Of a stretch of DNA of 64,000 nucleotides, positions 12,446-24,960 are shown one piece after another. Origin of the DNA: Diogma glabrata (taxonomy: Eukaryota > Arthropoda > Insecta > Diptera > Cylindrotomidae); assembly GCA_963693315.1 (NCBI GenBank), contig OY856187.1:70412033-70476032 (forward strand), given 5' to 3'. Position numbers and translations under genes: made by a program. How positions within the stretch are numbered: the stretch's first letter is position 1; every line of letters begins with the position of its first letter. The notes below the pieces were generated by a model that ran no database searches, had not been told where the DNA came from, and saw nothing but the letters and a program-made list of their open reading frames with translations.

Positions 12446-14205
12446 CAAAAATAAAAAAACTTGTACTGTTTTTTAAGTTCTTTTTATGCTAAGACGATTT
12501 AAAAATACCGATTTTTTCTGACGCGGTACAGTCCAAAAGAATACACTATTAAACCCAATCGATCACCATAACTAATTTTTAACGTGAATCCACATCTGTC
12601 AAATCGTATTTTGGCTGTTTGCTATACTCTCTGAGGAACCAAAATTTCTGCGCATAGTCGTGTGAAACTTTTTCGATTGATTCAAAATTATTCAATTATT
12701 TCCAGTTTTTTTTTAAATTTTCACTAGAATTGCATATTAAAAAATATTTTTATAAATATTTTTAAAAAAATTAAAAAAATTAAGAAAAAAACTTAATAAA
12801 AAACCGCTTACACTTACATTAATTAACCCGCTGCACACGCGATTGAGGTAAAACTTCTTTGGCTGCTGTGGCAGGTATTACTAAAAAGATTAAAAAAATA
12901 AAATAAATGTGTCATATTGAAATTTAAAGTAGCTTTTATTGATAATATAATTTACAACTTCGTTCAAAATATTTATTATTATTATTTACAACATGTGCAA
13001 TAAAAATCCATATTTACATAATGTATTGCAAATTAAATTTAACGACGAAAACATGTCCACTTAATTCAACAACAAGATTTGGTACAAAAATTGATGCGGT
13101 TTTTCAATAAATCGAGCAAATTTGCAAAGTAAAGTTTATATTTCTCACTTTAGTTATCATAAACCTCTAATTTTATACTTTAATTATGATAATAATTGAA
13201 TTGACTTTGTAATATATTATGTAAATTTGGCTTTTTATTACACATGTTGAATATTATATTATCAATAAATGTTACTCTAAAAATTTCAATGTTATATTTT
13301 TATCTTATATTAAATCTTTTTACTAATACCTGACACAATAAAAGAAATTTAATTAATACAAATATTTTTATTTAAAAATTTAATTGATTCAAACAATCCT
13401 TCACAAACGAATTTAAAGAGAAATGTGTAATGAAATAATTTGAAATCATTCAATTTCATTATAATATATTTTACTGAACGTCATTTCCGTTTCCATAACG
13501 GCGCCATATCGCGCCTAAAGAAGTTTTGCTTCAAAACTTTAAAAAAAAATAAAAATTTGGAAAAAATATTACTATTATTGTTTATTTTTCATGAGCCGTG
13601 ATGGCATGAAATTGTCCTACTATTTTTCGTTACACCAAACAATTCGATTTTCCTACCAAGGTGCCAAGGCAGATATTTCACATCAAAAACAAACTGAAGC
13701 TTGAGGAATTGAAACGGCACAGAAATCCCTCGTTTTTTCAATTAATTACTATGGAAAAAATTAACTTAATTGATAATATAATGCTTACTGTTGCAATTTG
13801 GTATGGTGAATATGTTGTCGGGTACTCTAATTGTATTATGATTTTGTTCACGATTACCAAACATTCACATGCAATTATAAACAATGTTTTTATGTATCAC
13901 ACTGGTGCGAATTGCACTTTGTGGTAGTGAGTTGTACGCAGTTGTAACGTATTTATTGTAAAAAAGAATAATTAGTTGCATCATGATGTTTTTCGTTCAA
14001 ATGCAGATAAAGTAAAGTAAGCCACCGAGCTCTTATTGTCACCGTCACTTACACATCGCTGTTCCTAGATGCAAAATATATTAATCAAACTAAGAAAAAT
14101 AAAAATTGTATGTTCAAGGTGTAACGTCGATGCCCTTCTACTTTCAAATTTTCAAACCACTGCCACGACAGATTCCTCTGGCAATTTTAACATTAACAAT
14201 TTTAA
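12446..14205. other. AT-rich sequence with a possible MITE, no supported gene
   Basis: A short inverted match, 'gtaaaacttctttgg' at about 12850 and 'cctaaagaagttttgc' at about 13516-13531, could be the ends of a ~690-bp MITE, but the match is only about 15 bases. An 88-codon plus-strand frame (13661-13927) starts at a non-ATG codon and has no recognised motif. Confidence 0.3.
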
Positions 14206-14209
14206 AAAA

Positions 14210-14925
14210 CTTAACTTGATATCAAGACTTTTTTAAATATCTTTACTATCTTGACTCTCTTAAATATCTTGACTATCATTACTATTTTGTCGACTATCTT
14301 GACTATTCCGACTATCTGGCTATCCTGACTATCCTGACAGTTTTGATTATCTTGACTGTTTTGATTATCTTGACTATATCGACTTTCTTGACTTTCTTGA
14401 CTTTCTTGACTATCTTGACTATCATGACTATCTTGGATTATCCTGGCTAGCTTGATTATCTTGACTGTCTTGACTATGTTGACGTTTTCGACTATCTTGA
14501 CTATCATTACTATCTTTACTATCCGGAATATCTTGACTATCATGACCTCTTGACTATGTTAACTATCTTGACTATCTTGACTATCTTGACTATTTTGACT
14601 TTCTTGACTATCTTGACTATCTTAACTATCTTGATTCTCTTTACTATCTTTATTATCTTGACTATCTTGACTATCTTGACTATCTTGACTATCTTGACTA
14701 TCTTGAATATCTTGACTATCTTGACTAACTTGACTATCTTGACTTTCTTGACTATCTTGACTATCTTGACTATCTTGACTATCCTGACTATCTTGACTAT
14801 CTTGACTTTCTTGATTATTTTGACTAACTTGACTTAACTCTTCATTATCATGACTTTTATGGCTATCTTGAATATCTTAACTGTCTTAAATATTTTTACT
14901 ATCTTGACAAACACAAAACCTTAAA
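14210..14925. repeat. 9-bp minisatellite, consensus TTGACTATC
   Basis: About 700 bases of imperfect TTGACTATC units with variants (TTGACTTTC, TTGATTATC, CTGACTATC). Units are most regular at 14560-14820. Because 9 is divisible by three, both strands stay open and give repetitive 'LTI' and 'SQD' frames (14550-14837 plus, 14211-14543 minus). These are by-products of the period, not genes. Confidence 0.95.
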
Positions 14926-15617
14926 AAGTGTTCGGAATAAATCCAGACGTAGAAAATTCACTCAAATCCCATAATAATATTTATTTTCATAGAGATCGAC
15001 ACAACTCTTAAGGAACAATAGTAACATGCTTAACATAATAATACTTAATCCAATAAAAATTATAACTAATAATAGCAACAACTATTATATAATAATAGTA
15101 GTAGCATAATCACATTTGAATCATAATTGCCTTTACAATTTTATATTAAAAATTCATTTTATTATAAATAAAATATAAAAAAAGCTTATAAATCCAATGA
15201 AGTGTTTGCGTGTATATGATGTATTTAATTTGAAAAAACATAAAATAAAATAATGTTTTTACCTTTTTTTCTTAATGTTGCCACCGTAAATTAAAAAATA
15301 TCGATTTTCTTATTTATTTTTTTTTTGTTTTAACTGTTTTTTTATTATTATTTTGTTTTCTTTTAAGTTGAACTTATATGTATGAAGAAGGTGGATTTTG
15401 TAGGGGAGTGTGAGAACCTATTTTAAAATACCACCCTTAAGCGTTATTTTATTTTCAATTATTTTGTGTTATTTGTACTACTATGTTCAAATGAGGGTAT
15501 TGTATTAGGTTTGGTTGAAAAACTACTATATGAAAAAAACTTCGTTAAGTGATTTTGCAAAAGGAGTAACAAATATTACTTCAAAAAGGCTAACATTTCT
15601 ATGAAAAAAATTAGTAT
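14926..15617. other. AT-rich sequence between two arrays, nothing seen
   Basis: No open frame over 60 codons, no inverted ends and no RNA gene signal. Short homopolymer tracts only. Confidence 0.6.
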
Positions 15618-17735
15618 ATATCAACATTCCAACATTCAAATATTCTAACATTCTACCGTTCTCACATTCTTACGTCAACAATTTAAAAATTAAAAATTTT
15701 ATGACTAGAGATTATGTCACTCTAACGTTTTGGCATTCCTGTTTTCTAAAATTCTACAGTCAAACAACATTCTTACATTTGAACATTTTAGAATTCTAAC
15801 TTTCTAGCATTCCAACATTTAAATATTCTAAAAGTTTAACATCCTGACATTCTAACATTGTAGCATTACAATATTTTACCATTTTAAAATTTTAAAATTT
15901 TAAAAATTTAACATTTTAGCATTTTAACATTTAACATTTTAACATTTTAACATTTTAACATTTTAACATTTTAACATTTTAACATTTTAACATTTTAACA
16001 TTTTAACATTTTAACATTTTAACATTTTAACATTTTAACATTTTAACATTTTAACATTTTAACATTTTAACATTTTAACATTTTAACATTTTAACATTTT
16101 AACATTTTAACATTTTAACATTTTAACATTTTAACATTTTAACATTTTAACATTTTAACATTTTAACATTTTAACATTTTAACATTTTAACATTTTAACA
16201 TTTTAACATTTTAACATTTTAACATTTTAACATTTTAACATTTTAACATTTTAACATTTTAACATTTTAACATTTTAACATTTTAACATTTTAACATTTT
16301 AACATTTTAACATTTTAACATTTTAACATTTTAACATTCTTACATAACAACATTACAACATTAAAATATTGTAACATTTGATCGTTCTCACATTCTTATA
16401 TCAACAATATTAATTAAAGATTTTATGGTCGGGTATTCTGTCACTCTAAAGGTTCACCGTTCTGGCATTCTTGCATCCTTTATTTCTACAATCTAATCTT
16501 TTTATATTTTAACATTTAAGTAACCTAACGTTCCAGCATTCCGACATTTTAACATCCCAACATTCTGATATGCTAACATTCAGAAAGTTTAACATCCCAA
16601 CATGCAAAAATTCTAACATTGTACCATTCTAAAATTATAACATTCTAGCATGCTAACATTCTAACATTTTATCATTCTAGCATTTCAAAATTCTAACATT
16701 TTAACATTCTAATATGCTAACGTTCTCAAAGTTTAGCATCCTGACATTCTAATATTCTTACATTCTTACATATCACCTTTCCAACATTCAAATATTCTAC
16801 ATTCTGCCGTTCTCAGATGCGCATATCAACAATATAAAAATTGAAGATTTTATGGTCGGGTATTTTGTTACTTCAACGTTTCGCCATTCTTGCATTCTTG
16901 TATTCTAAAATTCTAAAATCAAATAATCAGCATTCCAACATTCTAACATGCAAACATTCGAACATTCTAGTAACATTTTAACATTCTAATATGCAGACAT
17001 TCGAAAAGTTTAATATCCTAACATGCTAAAATTCTATCATTGTAGCATCCTAACATTCTAACATATTTACATTCAAGCATTCCATTATTCTAACATGCTT
17101 ACATTTGTGATTTGAATATAGCATCATTCTAAAAGTTTAACATCCTGATATGCTTCCATTCTAACATTGTAAAATTCTAACATGCTTACATATCAACATT
17201 TTACCATTCAAATATTATAACATTTTAACATTCTACTGTTCTCACATTCTCATATTAAAAATATAAAATTTAAAAATTTTTTGGTCGGGTATTCTGTCAC
17301 TTCAACGTTTCACTATTCTGGCATTCTTGCATTCCAAAATTCTACAACCAAACCTTATAACATTTTAGCATTCAAACATTACAGCATTTAAATATTCTAC
17401 CATTCTATCTTTCAAGAATTCTAGGATCATAATATTCTAGCATTACAACATTTTAGCATTCTAATATGCTAACATTCTAAAAGTTTAACATCCTGACATT
17501 TTGAAATTCTAACACTTTAACAATATAATATTCTAACATTCTAACATTCTACCATAATAACATTTTAACATTCTAATATTCTTACATTCTAACGTTATAA
17601 TATTCTCACATTCTAATATTCTAACATTCTTACATTCCAACATTCAATCATTTCTACATTCTAACATTCTATCATTCTAAGATTCTTACAATCTTACATT
17701 GTAACATTCTAATATTCTAACATTCTGAAACATAT
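15618..17735. repeat. Higher-order satellite built on AACATTCT, with expanded AACATTTT block
   Basis: The base word is the octamer AACATTCT and close variants. A distinct non-octamer module (CTCACATTCT ... ATCAACAATAT ... TGGTCGGGTATTCTGTCAC ... TTGCATTC) recurs beginning at about 15661, 16387, 16812 and 17241. Spacings are therefore about 726, 425 and 429 bases: a higher-order unit near 427 bp. The first interval is longer because it holds a nearly pure run of about 50 copies of AACATTTT (about 15933-16338). Module copies differ by substitutions while the pure block is homogeneous, so the block is a later expansion. Confidence 0.9.
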
Positions 17736-17884
17736 TTTATTCGTTAATTGACTACTATTACAAACGCATTACATCAAATTGGCAATGAGATGATATTTTA
17801 TGAAGGTATTTAGTACGAACTGCAGTTAGAGTGAGTCAATATTTATGGTGAGTTCTAATTATAGAGAATTCTGTTAATTTTAAA

Positions 17885-19230
17885 GTAAGAATATGAAAGG
17901 GCTAAAATCTCAAGACTCTGAGATATCAAGACTTCGGTCTGGGTTAAGGAATTTGATAAAGTTTTCGGCAAAACACTTTTATGAGGATATTGTTTTTAGA
18001 TTTGGTCAGCGATGTATATCACACATAAAACTCTTTGTTAAAGTCCATGTATTTTGTATCTCTGTTTAAAATTTATTACAAAACTAACACGAAACATCAA
18101 TTCTAAAAATATTGCAAAAATTATAACAAAATCAAAAATTGAAACTTTTTCAAAATTCCAAAAATTAGAATAAAATCAAATATTTAATTTTTTCTAAATT
18201 CTAATAATATTAAGAATTCTTAAAAATTTAATTTCAAATTCATTCTTAATTATTCTAAAAATTCTTAAAAATTCAAAATTTTCAAACTTTTTTCAAAATT
18301 CTAAAAACATTGCAAAAATTATAACAATATCAAAAATTATATTAAAATCAAAAATTTTAAATTTTTCAGAATTCTAAAAATATTCCAAAAATTCTTACAA
18401 AATCAAAAATTAAAATTTTTTCCAAAATTCTAAAAATAATGCAAAAATCATAACAAAATCAGGAAATGCAAACTTTTTTCAAATCCAAAAATATTTCAAA
18501 AACTATAACAAATTCAAAAATTTCGATGTCCAATTTCATTTTTAATTACATTTACGTCATAAAAACAGCTAATTTGTTGTATTCAAAAAATTGGCTTAAA
18601 AAATAAACGAAATCATTTTTTTGACAAACTTATAATGCCATAATTCTCAATATTAATAATAAAATTTCATATCATACAAATAATTAATTTTATTTTTTCC
18701 CAAAAAATGGGTAAAAAAATAAATAAAAATCTTTCTTTTGACACACTTGACAACATTTTTTTGACAAACTTATAATGCCATAGTTCTCACTAGTAATAAT
18801 AAAATTTCATGTCATACAAATAATTAATTTCATTTTTCCCAAAAAATTGTGTAATAAAAAATGAAAATCATTCTTTTGACACACTTGACATTTTTTTTGA
18901 CAAACTTATAATGCAATAATCTAGATTTTGGTCTCACATACCAATCCCGACCATAAATATTTCTCCAAATTCAATGTTTCTACTTGTAATCACTTAAAAT
19001 GAACTTTTTTAAAGCAAAAAATACGCTGATTTCTTTGTTTTGATACACTTAACGATTTTTTGACACACTTATGGGACAGCTGTCGAACACAGCGTCCTTT
19101 TGGCTCTTACCATTTAGTATACCTATTTTAGAAACAAATATTTTTGAAATCCTTTCAGCGGTTTTCTAGATTTCTTTGGCTGTGACGGACGGCCATACGG
19201 CCGGCAGACAGACATGCATATTTTTTTTTT
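17885..19230 (+). repeat. Dispersed repeat family, copy A (inverted partner at 36560-37510)
   Basis: Collinear in reverse complement with 36560-37510. Shared landmarks include 'gagatatcaagacttcgg' (about 17920), 'agcgatgtatatcacacataaaactc' (about 18008), 'tgtgagaccaaaatctagatt' as complement (about 18925), and the 'acggccggcagacagacat' end (about 19197). Inside are two nested tandem structures: ~75-bp A-rich units at 18090-18500 and ~145-bp units with 'tttttgacaaacttataatgc' at about 18620-18920. No protein is evident; the 96-codon minus-strand frame 19123-19413 spans the repeat edge and is not conserved as a frame in copy B. Probably a non-autonomous mobile element. Confidence 0.75.
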
Positions 19231-20130
19231 AACGTCGAGAAATGCCAAAAAAAATGCGGGTAAGAATTTCACTTTTGTCTCGAGAATGTAAACCTTAGGT
19301 CTTTGAGACTGAAGTAACTGTGAAGGCATGCTCGAATTACTTAACTTTAAAACTTGTTGTAAGAGGATGACAATATTTATCATCTCACCCTTAAACATTT
19401 TCATTGAACTCAATCTTAAAGGAATACAAATATATTGAATTACAATTTTGTAAATTTATTCAATTATTTTTCTTGATTACAATTTCATGTAATGTATAGA
19501 ATTCTAATTTCGTATATTTTAATTTTTTTCTTCGTTATAAAAATATTTGTGGTTTCTTTAACTTTGAAAAACATTTTTGAGTTTATTTATATAAGAAAGG
19601 TAAATTTCTTTTATCGGCAATTCATATGTATGTACGTATTATGTAAAAAATGTAAAATATTATTGATTTTTGTATACGGGGTTGGTTTGATTATCAACAT
19701 ATATGCTAGAATCTGCACTAACCCACATATTTTACAAACAATTCGTTTACAGATTTAAAATCATTGCATTGATACTGCAAATAAATATTACTTAACATAA
19801 ATTCAAACTTTTGAAAAATAGCCAATCTTTATTGTTAAAAAACGTTTTTTTTTGTCTATTCAAGAAAATGTTGAAAAACGATTTTTGTATTACCATTTTT
19901 AAAAAAATCATAAATAAATAATATATTATTATGAAATGGAATGAAGAATAACACAAACAGTTTGTTATGATTTTTTGTCCTTAATAACAAAAATAAATAG
20001 AAAAATATGAAAACTGTTGGTTGACAAAAATAAAGTTTTTCATTAGCTAGTCTAAAGTTATAATATTGCAAAAACATAATAAAGTTTTAAGAGAAAGCAT
20101 TTGATGGTTGTTGTGATTTTAATTTTCATT
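19231..20130. other. AT-rich sequence, no supported gene
   Basis: Two small frames (19492-19758 plus, 19856-20077 minus) encode hydrophobic, Phe/Ile/Tyr-rich products typical of chance translation of AT-rich DNA. No repeat partner was found in the window. Confidence 0.5.
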
Positions 20131-20280
20131 TTGTATCTGTCTATATTCTATAATAATAAAACAAAGTGCTTGTCTGGATGTGTGCGCTTTCCCAAGCCTA
20201 CTGTACGACTGGGTTTGAAATTTTGCCAGTAGAATGACATTGACGGCTTCTAAATTATATTGGAACCCGAATTTAAAAAT
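20131..20280 (+). repeat. Possible Helitron-like or SINE-like interspersed repeat fragment
   Basis: The word 'tctatattctataataataa' followed by 'aaagtgcttgtctggatgtgtg' and 'tttgaaattttgcc' resembles the leading end of a common arthropod interspersed repeat that I recall as Helitron-associated. This is recognition from memory only. No terminal hairpin plus CTRR end was located, so the call is weak. Confidence 0.2.
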
Positions 20281-21045
20281 TTTAATTATTTTTTTTTAAT
20301 TAATATTTTAATATTTCTTAGGGCTTTCATCTAAATGTTTATAAATATTTTAATTTGTTTTTTTTATTCAAATATCATTCTATTCACTCAGTTTGGTTTG
20401 ATTGATTTTTGAGTTAGCCTTTAAAACATCTTTATTTTGCAATGATCATAAACAATATTCAAAAACAAATATGTGTATGTGTGTTAAATAAATATTTTCA
20501 AAACGACACCGAAGAGATTTACAAGAAGAAACTTTTTATCAGCAATTACGGTCATCAATTAATTGAAGACCATGGGAAATTCATAAGAAAGAAACACTCA
20601 AAGTAAAGTTCAAGGTGGATGTTTTGGACAACTTTTTCAGTTTATATACAATTCGTCTGGATTTGTGATAACTCATTTCTTTGGATTTTAAAAAGCATAG
20701 GCTAGCTAACACGTTGCACATTTTGCAAATTTTTATAGATATTCATGTCCAAATTTTTTTCCATGTAATTAAAATTGGTTAGCGCACTAAACTTTAAACT
20801 TGGTGGATCCGAGTTGAACTTTCATCTAGATCCAAGTGTCTTTAACCATTACATTAACAACCATCAACGCAACGGTTGTCCAACTAACTGATTGTCAACT
20901 ATTGTAGTTACTAGGTGACCAATGCAGAATGAAATCGATAAAAAGGAGCGAAGATATGTCCAATCCAAAAGATATGTCCGAAGATATGTTACAATCCAAA
21001 AGAACTACAAAATTGCTACAGTTTAATGTGTGGTAAATATTGCCG
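20281..21045. other. Unassigned sequence with one tRNA-like word pair
   Basis: No gene. At about 20775-20832 'ttggttagcgcactaaac' is followed about 30 bases later by 'gatccgagttgaact'. These are reminiscent of the A and B promoter boxes of a tRNA or tRNA-derived SINE, but no cloverleaf with paired acceptor could be drawn. Confidence 0.35.
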
Positions 21046-21047
21046 CA

Positions 21048-21405
21048 TTGCAAGTTTGATCATGTTTTCAACCTGGACGTGTTTTTATTTGGTGCGTTCA
21101 CCTTTTTTTCTTTGCCGTTTTGTTAAAGTACTTTTTATAGACAAAATTCACGATACGAACGATGTAGTCAGACATATCGGTTTCAATTCCGTTTAAAAAT
21201 AACTTCCCCCGGCATAGATTTAGTGGAAAATCAATGAAAAATTTTTAAACGGATTTGAAACCGATATGTCTGACTACATTCTACAACGATCGTATCGTGA
21301 ATTTTGTCTATAAAAAGTACTTTAACAAAACGGCAAAGGAAAAAAGGTGAACGAACCAAATAAAAACTCGTCCAGGTTGAAAATATGATCAAACTTGTTC
21401 AATGT
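21048..21405. mobile_element. Foldback/MITE-like palindrome, arms ~150 bp
   Basis: The left arm (about 21050-21200) and right arm (21241-about 21405) are inverted copies separated by a 40-bp loop (21201-21240). Matched words include 'tttgatcat', 'caacctggacg', 'ttgttaaagtactttttat' with its complement, 'gacaaaattcacgatac', 'gtctgactacat' and 'ccgtttaaaaat'/'atttttaaacgg' at the loop. No coding capacity. Typical of a non-autonomous foldback element. Confidence 0.8.
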
Positions 21406-22005
21406 AGGTAAAAGTGTGTTATTAAATCTATTTAAAATCAACTAAATACAAACTTTTATTCTCAGACTTTCAATATCACTGCAGTCAAAAAAAAAAAAAA
21501 TGAATTATTGTAAAATGATGATAATTTTCCCATTGAAAGTCTATGGGAACCGTTTTTCGGTGATTATTCCTCCGTGGTATGTCTAATTTTCAATATTTTT
21601 TTTTTGTAAACCATCTATGGCTAGATTTCGTCTTACATGGAAAAACTATGTGCTGATCACCCATATAAAACTAATAGATTAAGAGATTAAGTGAATTAAA
21701 AAGATTGATACCGGTAACGGACACTTGTTGACAGCCTCCGTCCTTATATAGAACATATTGGGTACACAAAAAAAATTAGTTAAATCAGACGATTCACCGA
21801 GACGATTCAATAAATCAAAATTTTTCCATATTAACGAAAATATTCAATAAACATGCTGGCATGTTGAAAGCGGTTATCCGATTAAGAGGCAACACTTTTA
21901 GTATCCTTTTTTCAGAATATTGACGTTTCAAGAACACAAAAAAATTGCCAAAAAAATAATCAAAAATTCGAAAAGTTATGGGCTGTAAAAAAATGGTGCG
22001 TCCTG
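21406..22005. other. AT-rich sequence, no supported gene
   Basis: A 65-codon minus-strand frame (21815-22012) overlaps the hairpin element that follows and has no motif. Nothing else is visible. Confidence 0.5.
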
Positions 22006-22110
22006 CAGCCAAATTCCGTAATTATGAAGCGGTGAAGTGATAAATTTTTTATGAAAAGAAACGAAGAAACTTTTTACACTTCACCGCTTCACAGTTACAG
22101 AATTTGGCTG
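22006..22110. repeat. Small inverted-repeat element, 34-bp arms
   Basis: 22006-22039 (beginning CAGCCAAATTCCGTAATT) pairs with 22077-22110 (ending ACAGAATTTGGCTG) with three mismatches in 34 positions and a 37-nt AT-rich loop. The size fits a miniature inverted-repeat element or a remnant of one. Confidence 0.7.
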
Positions 22111-22640
22111 CTGGTTGACTAGGTTTCAACCTTTCTAGTGTTCTAAAACTAAAAGATTTTAAAAATTCTTCAATGTGAAAATATGTCGGTATGATTCGGC
22201 CTTTGTAAAAAAAAGTTCAATAAATGGTGACGATTTGAAAAAAAATAATTTTTTTATCCATGTTTTTCACCTTTCCGAATTTTTCAAAAACGGGATAAGG
22301 GGATAAAAAGAGGGATTTCAAGTGAACCGTTTGTGTAGATCTAAATAGTTGTTTCGAGAAAATTATGTTTAAAAATATAATAATCAAATAAATAATAAAA
22401 CTGAGCTGAACAATAAACAAGAAATAATCACAACAAAATACCGGTTACCGTCCACCGAAATACCGTCCAACCGGTTTCGTTGCCGTGTCACAAAAGCCGC
22501 TATAACTCCGAAAATAATTCCTATTTCAAAAAATCTTTTTAAAGACATATTTTTAAAGGTTCAAACTTTTAATATATGCCAAAATAACTTTGATTTTTTT
22601 AAATATCTAGACCACCTAAGTATCTGGGTGATATCTACGC
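22111..22640. other. AT-rich sequence, no supported gene
   Basis: A 67-codon minus-strand frame (22217-22420) is Phe/Ile-rich and unconvincing. No repeats or RNA signals seen. Confidence 0.5.
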
Positions 22641-23790
22641 CACCATGTTATAGGAGGTCTGGTAGACCGTGATAGTCTACCAGTTGGTCGTGCACGCAAG
22701 CTACATTCAACCGCCGCTAGCTCAGGCTGGCGTGAATTCTGGAGACCAGCCTCTACACACAAGAAAATTTAGAATTGAACCAAAAACATCGCGTGCCTTA
22801 AACCACCTCCGTTGGCTTGCTGTTGGTTAGGTCTCGAAGCGGCTACCTAGATAGAATGTTGTTCGAAAGGTTAGATGGATTGAGGTTCCTGACCACGGAA
22901 TATAGGAAGACGTACGACTTCTCGGCTAGCACTCGCAAAATATTTTTCTCACAATCCTGAATAACAGTTTCCATGGTTTCATGAGTAACTATTGTATTTG
23001 GACTGCATAAAGTCCCGCAAACAGGTGGTGGATTGGGATTCACATCATTAATCACCTGTTTTTCGGTAGAAATTCGAAGTGCCTGTAATAAATTTGTAAT
23101 TTTAGTTAGTTGGCGGGGAGACGATTCCTACTACCAGTATGTAAGTTGTCCTCGCTTACATGCTCCCAGCTGGCTTGGGAGATACGATTGGTAGGTTGGG
23201 CAGATTGTGGTTCTGCTCTTCCTAAAAAGGGGTTTCTCAAAATAGAAGTTTCCGCTATTGCAGCTGAAAACTTGGGGTTAGAAATTGAGAGTTCAGAAGG
23301 TGGTTTAACTTTAGAATCCGCCTTGAGTCATGGGCTTCGGCAATATATACAACCATGACCATCGCTGTCCAACTGGGAAGCGGCTGTTGCCTCATCTCGA
23401 AGACGTTGGGCATTTGTTTGATAGGTACGGGTCTAAACTTTATTGGTGGCTCCTAATGAATTAGAAAAGGGTATCACGTTTACGCCTTTGAGCTGGAAAG
23501 AACTTGATACGTTAGGCATACATTCGCCGGAGCAGGATCCTCCATAAAGCAAGATTCGTTGGACGCGCTCATGTCATTAATTTTCTGGCAGCAAGAATTG
23601 CATACTGCGCTACTTTTGGGCAGGACTATTTTGGGAATCGAAGTCATAATGACTTAAAGGAAACCCATTGGAAAGAGATTGAAACAGGAGAAAACTAAGA
23701 GGGTTCACCAACAAAATTGGACGCGGAGTAGATTGACGGATCTCATGCCGACAATAAAAACAAGGGTAAAAAATAAAAATGTGTCAATTC
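22641..23790 (+). pseudogene. Decayed coding island, family not recognised
   Basis: Base composition rises clearly above the flanks and protein-like stretches appear in shifting frames. On the plus strand 23110-23357 is open for 82 codons (contains 'LSSLTCSQLAWEIRLVGW'). A different plus frame between about 23350 and 23690 carries 'RRSRILHKARFVGRAHV' and 'NFLAARIAYCATFGQDYFG', broken by stops. A minus-strand frame (22843-23055, 70 codons) overlaps. Such a patchwork suggests a dead transposon or processed pseudogene broken by frameshifts. I cannot name the parent protein. Confidence 0.35.
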
Positions 23791-24960
23791 GAGTACAACT
23801 CAAACCAACTTAAACTAAACAAAATATACAACATTTCAATAAATGTTCAAAAAAAAAATTAATGCTTTCCAAAAAACTTCAAAACCTTACAGAACCGAAA
23901 AATATCTCAAATTCAACAGTTTTTTCAAAAAAATAAAAATTCTTTTCTTTAAACAAACTAAAAAAAAATCCCAAAATTCCCAAATTCACTTCAATTAAAA
24001 ACAAATTTTTCCAATAAAATAAAACTCTAACCTTTGAAATAAACGATGGTTTGGGTTGGTGGTAGTTGCTGTATTTGCCAGTGGTCGAACTGATCCTTCA
24101 CAAAAATAATTTTAACAAAAAAAAATCCAAAATTTAAAAAAAAAAATTAAAAATTCAACCCAATTCAAAATGTAGTATAGTTTGTAAATTGGTTTTTGTT
24201 CTTAAAAATCGAAAGATCTAGAAATTCACCAAAAATGACAGACATAAATTTGTTGAAAAAACTAAACTTCAAATAAATCAATTTTTCAAAAGCCAATTTG
24301 ACAAAAATTTACCAAAAGTAACAAAACTTTTAAACAAAATGTCAGATAATTATTCAAATTTCAAAAGGTGCATTACAAAATTTTCCTAAAAACTGACAAC
24401 CCAAAATTTCTAAATAAGATTACTGAATATTAAAATTTACTAAATACTAAAATATTTTCAAACAAAATATCCAAATTTTACAAGCAACAAATATTTTACA
24501 AAATATTTAACAATTACAAAAAAATTTAAAAAAAAAAATTTTACAAAAATTATATTAAAAAATATTTACAAAAATTTCAAATTCGAGTTAAAAAATATTT
24601 TGATATTTTAAAAATTTTACAAAAAATTTCAATAAAATTATTTAAAAAATTTTAATTTAATTTAAATTACAAAATATTTATAAATTTTAAAAATTAAATA
24701 CGATCAAAAAAAATTTCAATACAAAATATTTCAAAAACTCAAAAAATATTAAAATTTCAAAAAAAATTAAATTTCCAAAAAAAAATTCTCTTAATTTTTT
24801 TAAAAAACCTAAATACCTTAAATTCAAAACATACTAAAATTGCAAAAAATTATCTAAATTTATAAAAATTTTCAACAAAAGATTTAACAAAACAGAAATT
24901 CGAACAATAAGACTTCAAAAATTCAATATTTTCCAAAAACTAGTTTAGGGAAGTATTAAC
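23791..24960. repeat. Low-complexity A-rich tract
   Basis: The plus strand is dominated by A with repeated words such as 'aaaaatttcaaaaa' and 'caaaatatttaca'. Strand asymmetry is strong and no frame of interest exists. It resembles in style, but not clearly in sequence, the A-rich units inside the dispersed repeat at 18090-18500. Confidence 0.6.

Noticed and set aside
14211..14837. Frames encoding 'LTI' and 'SQD' repeats on both strands
   Set aside because: By-products of the 9-bp minisatellite, open on both strands at once.
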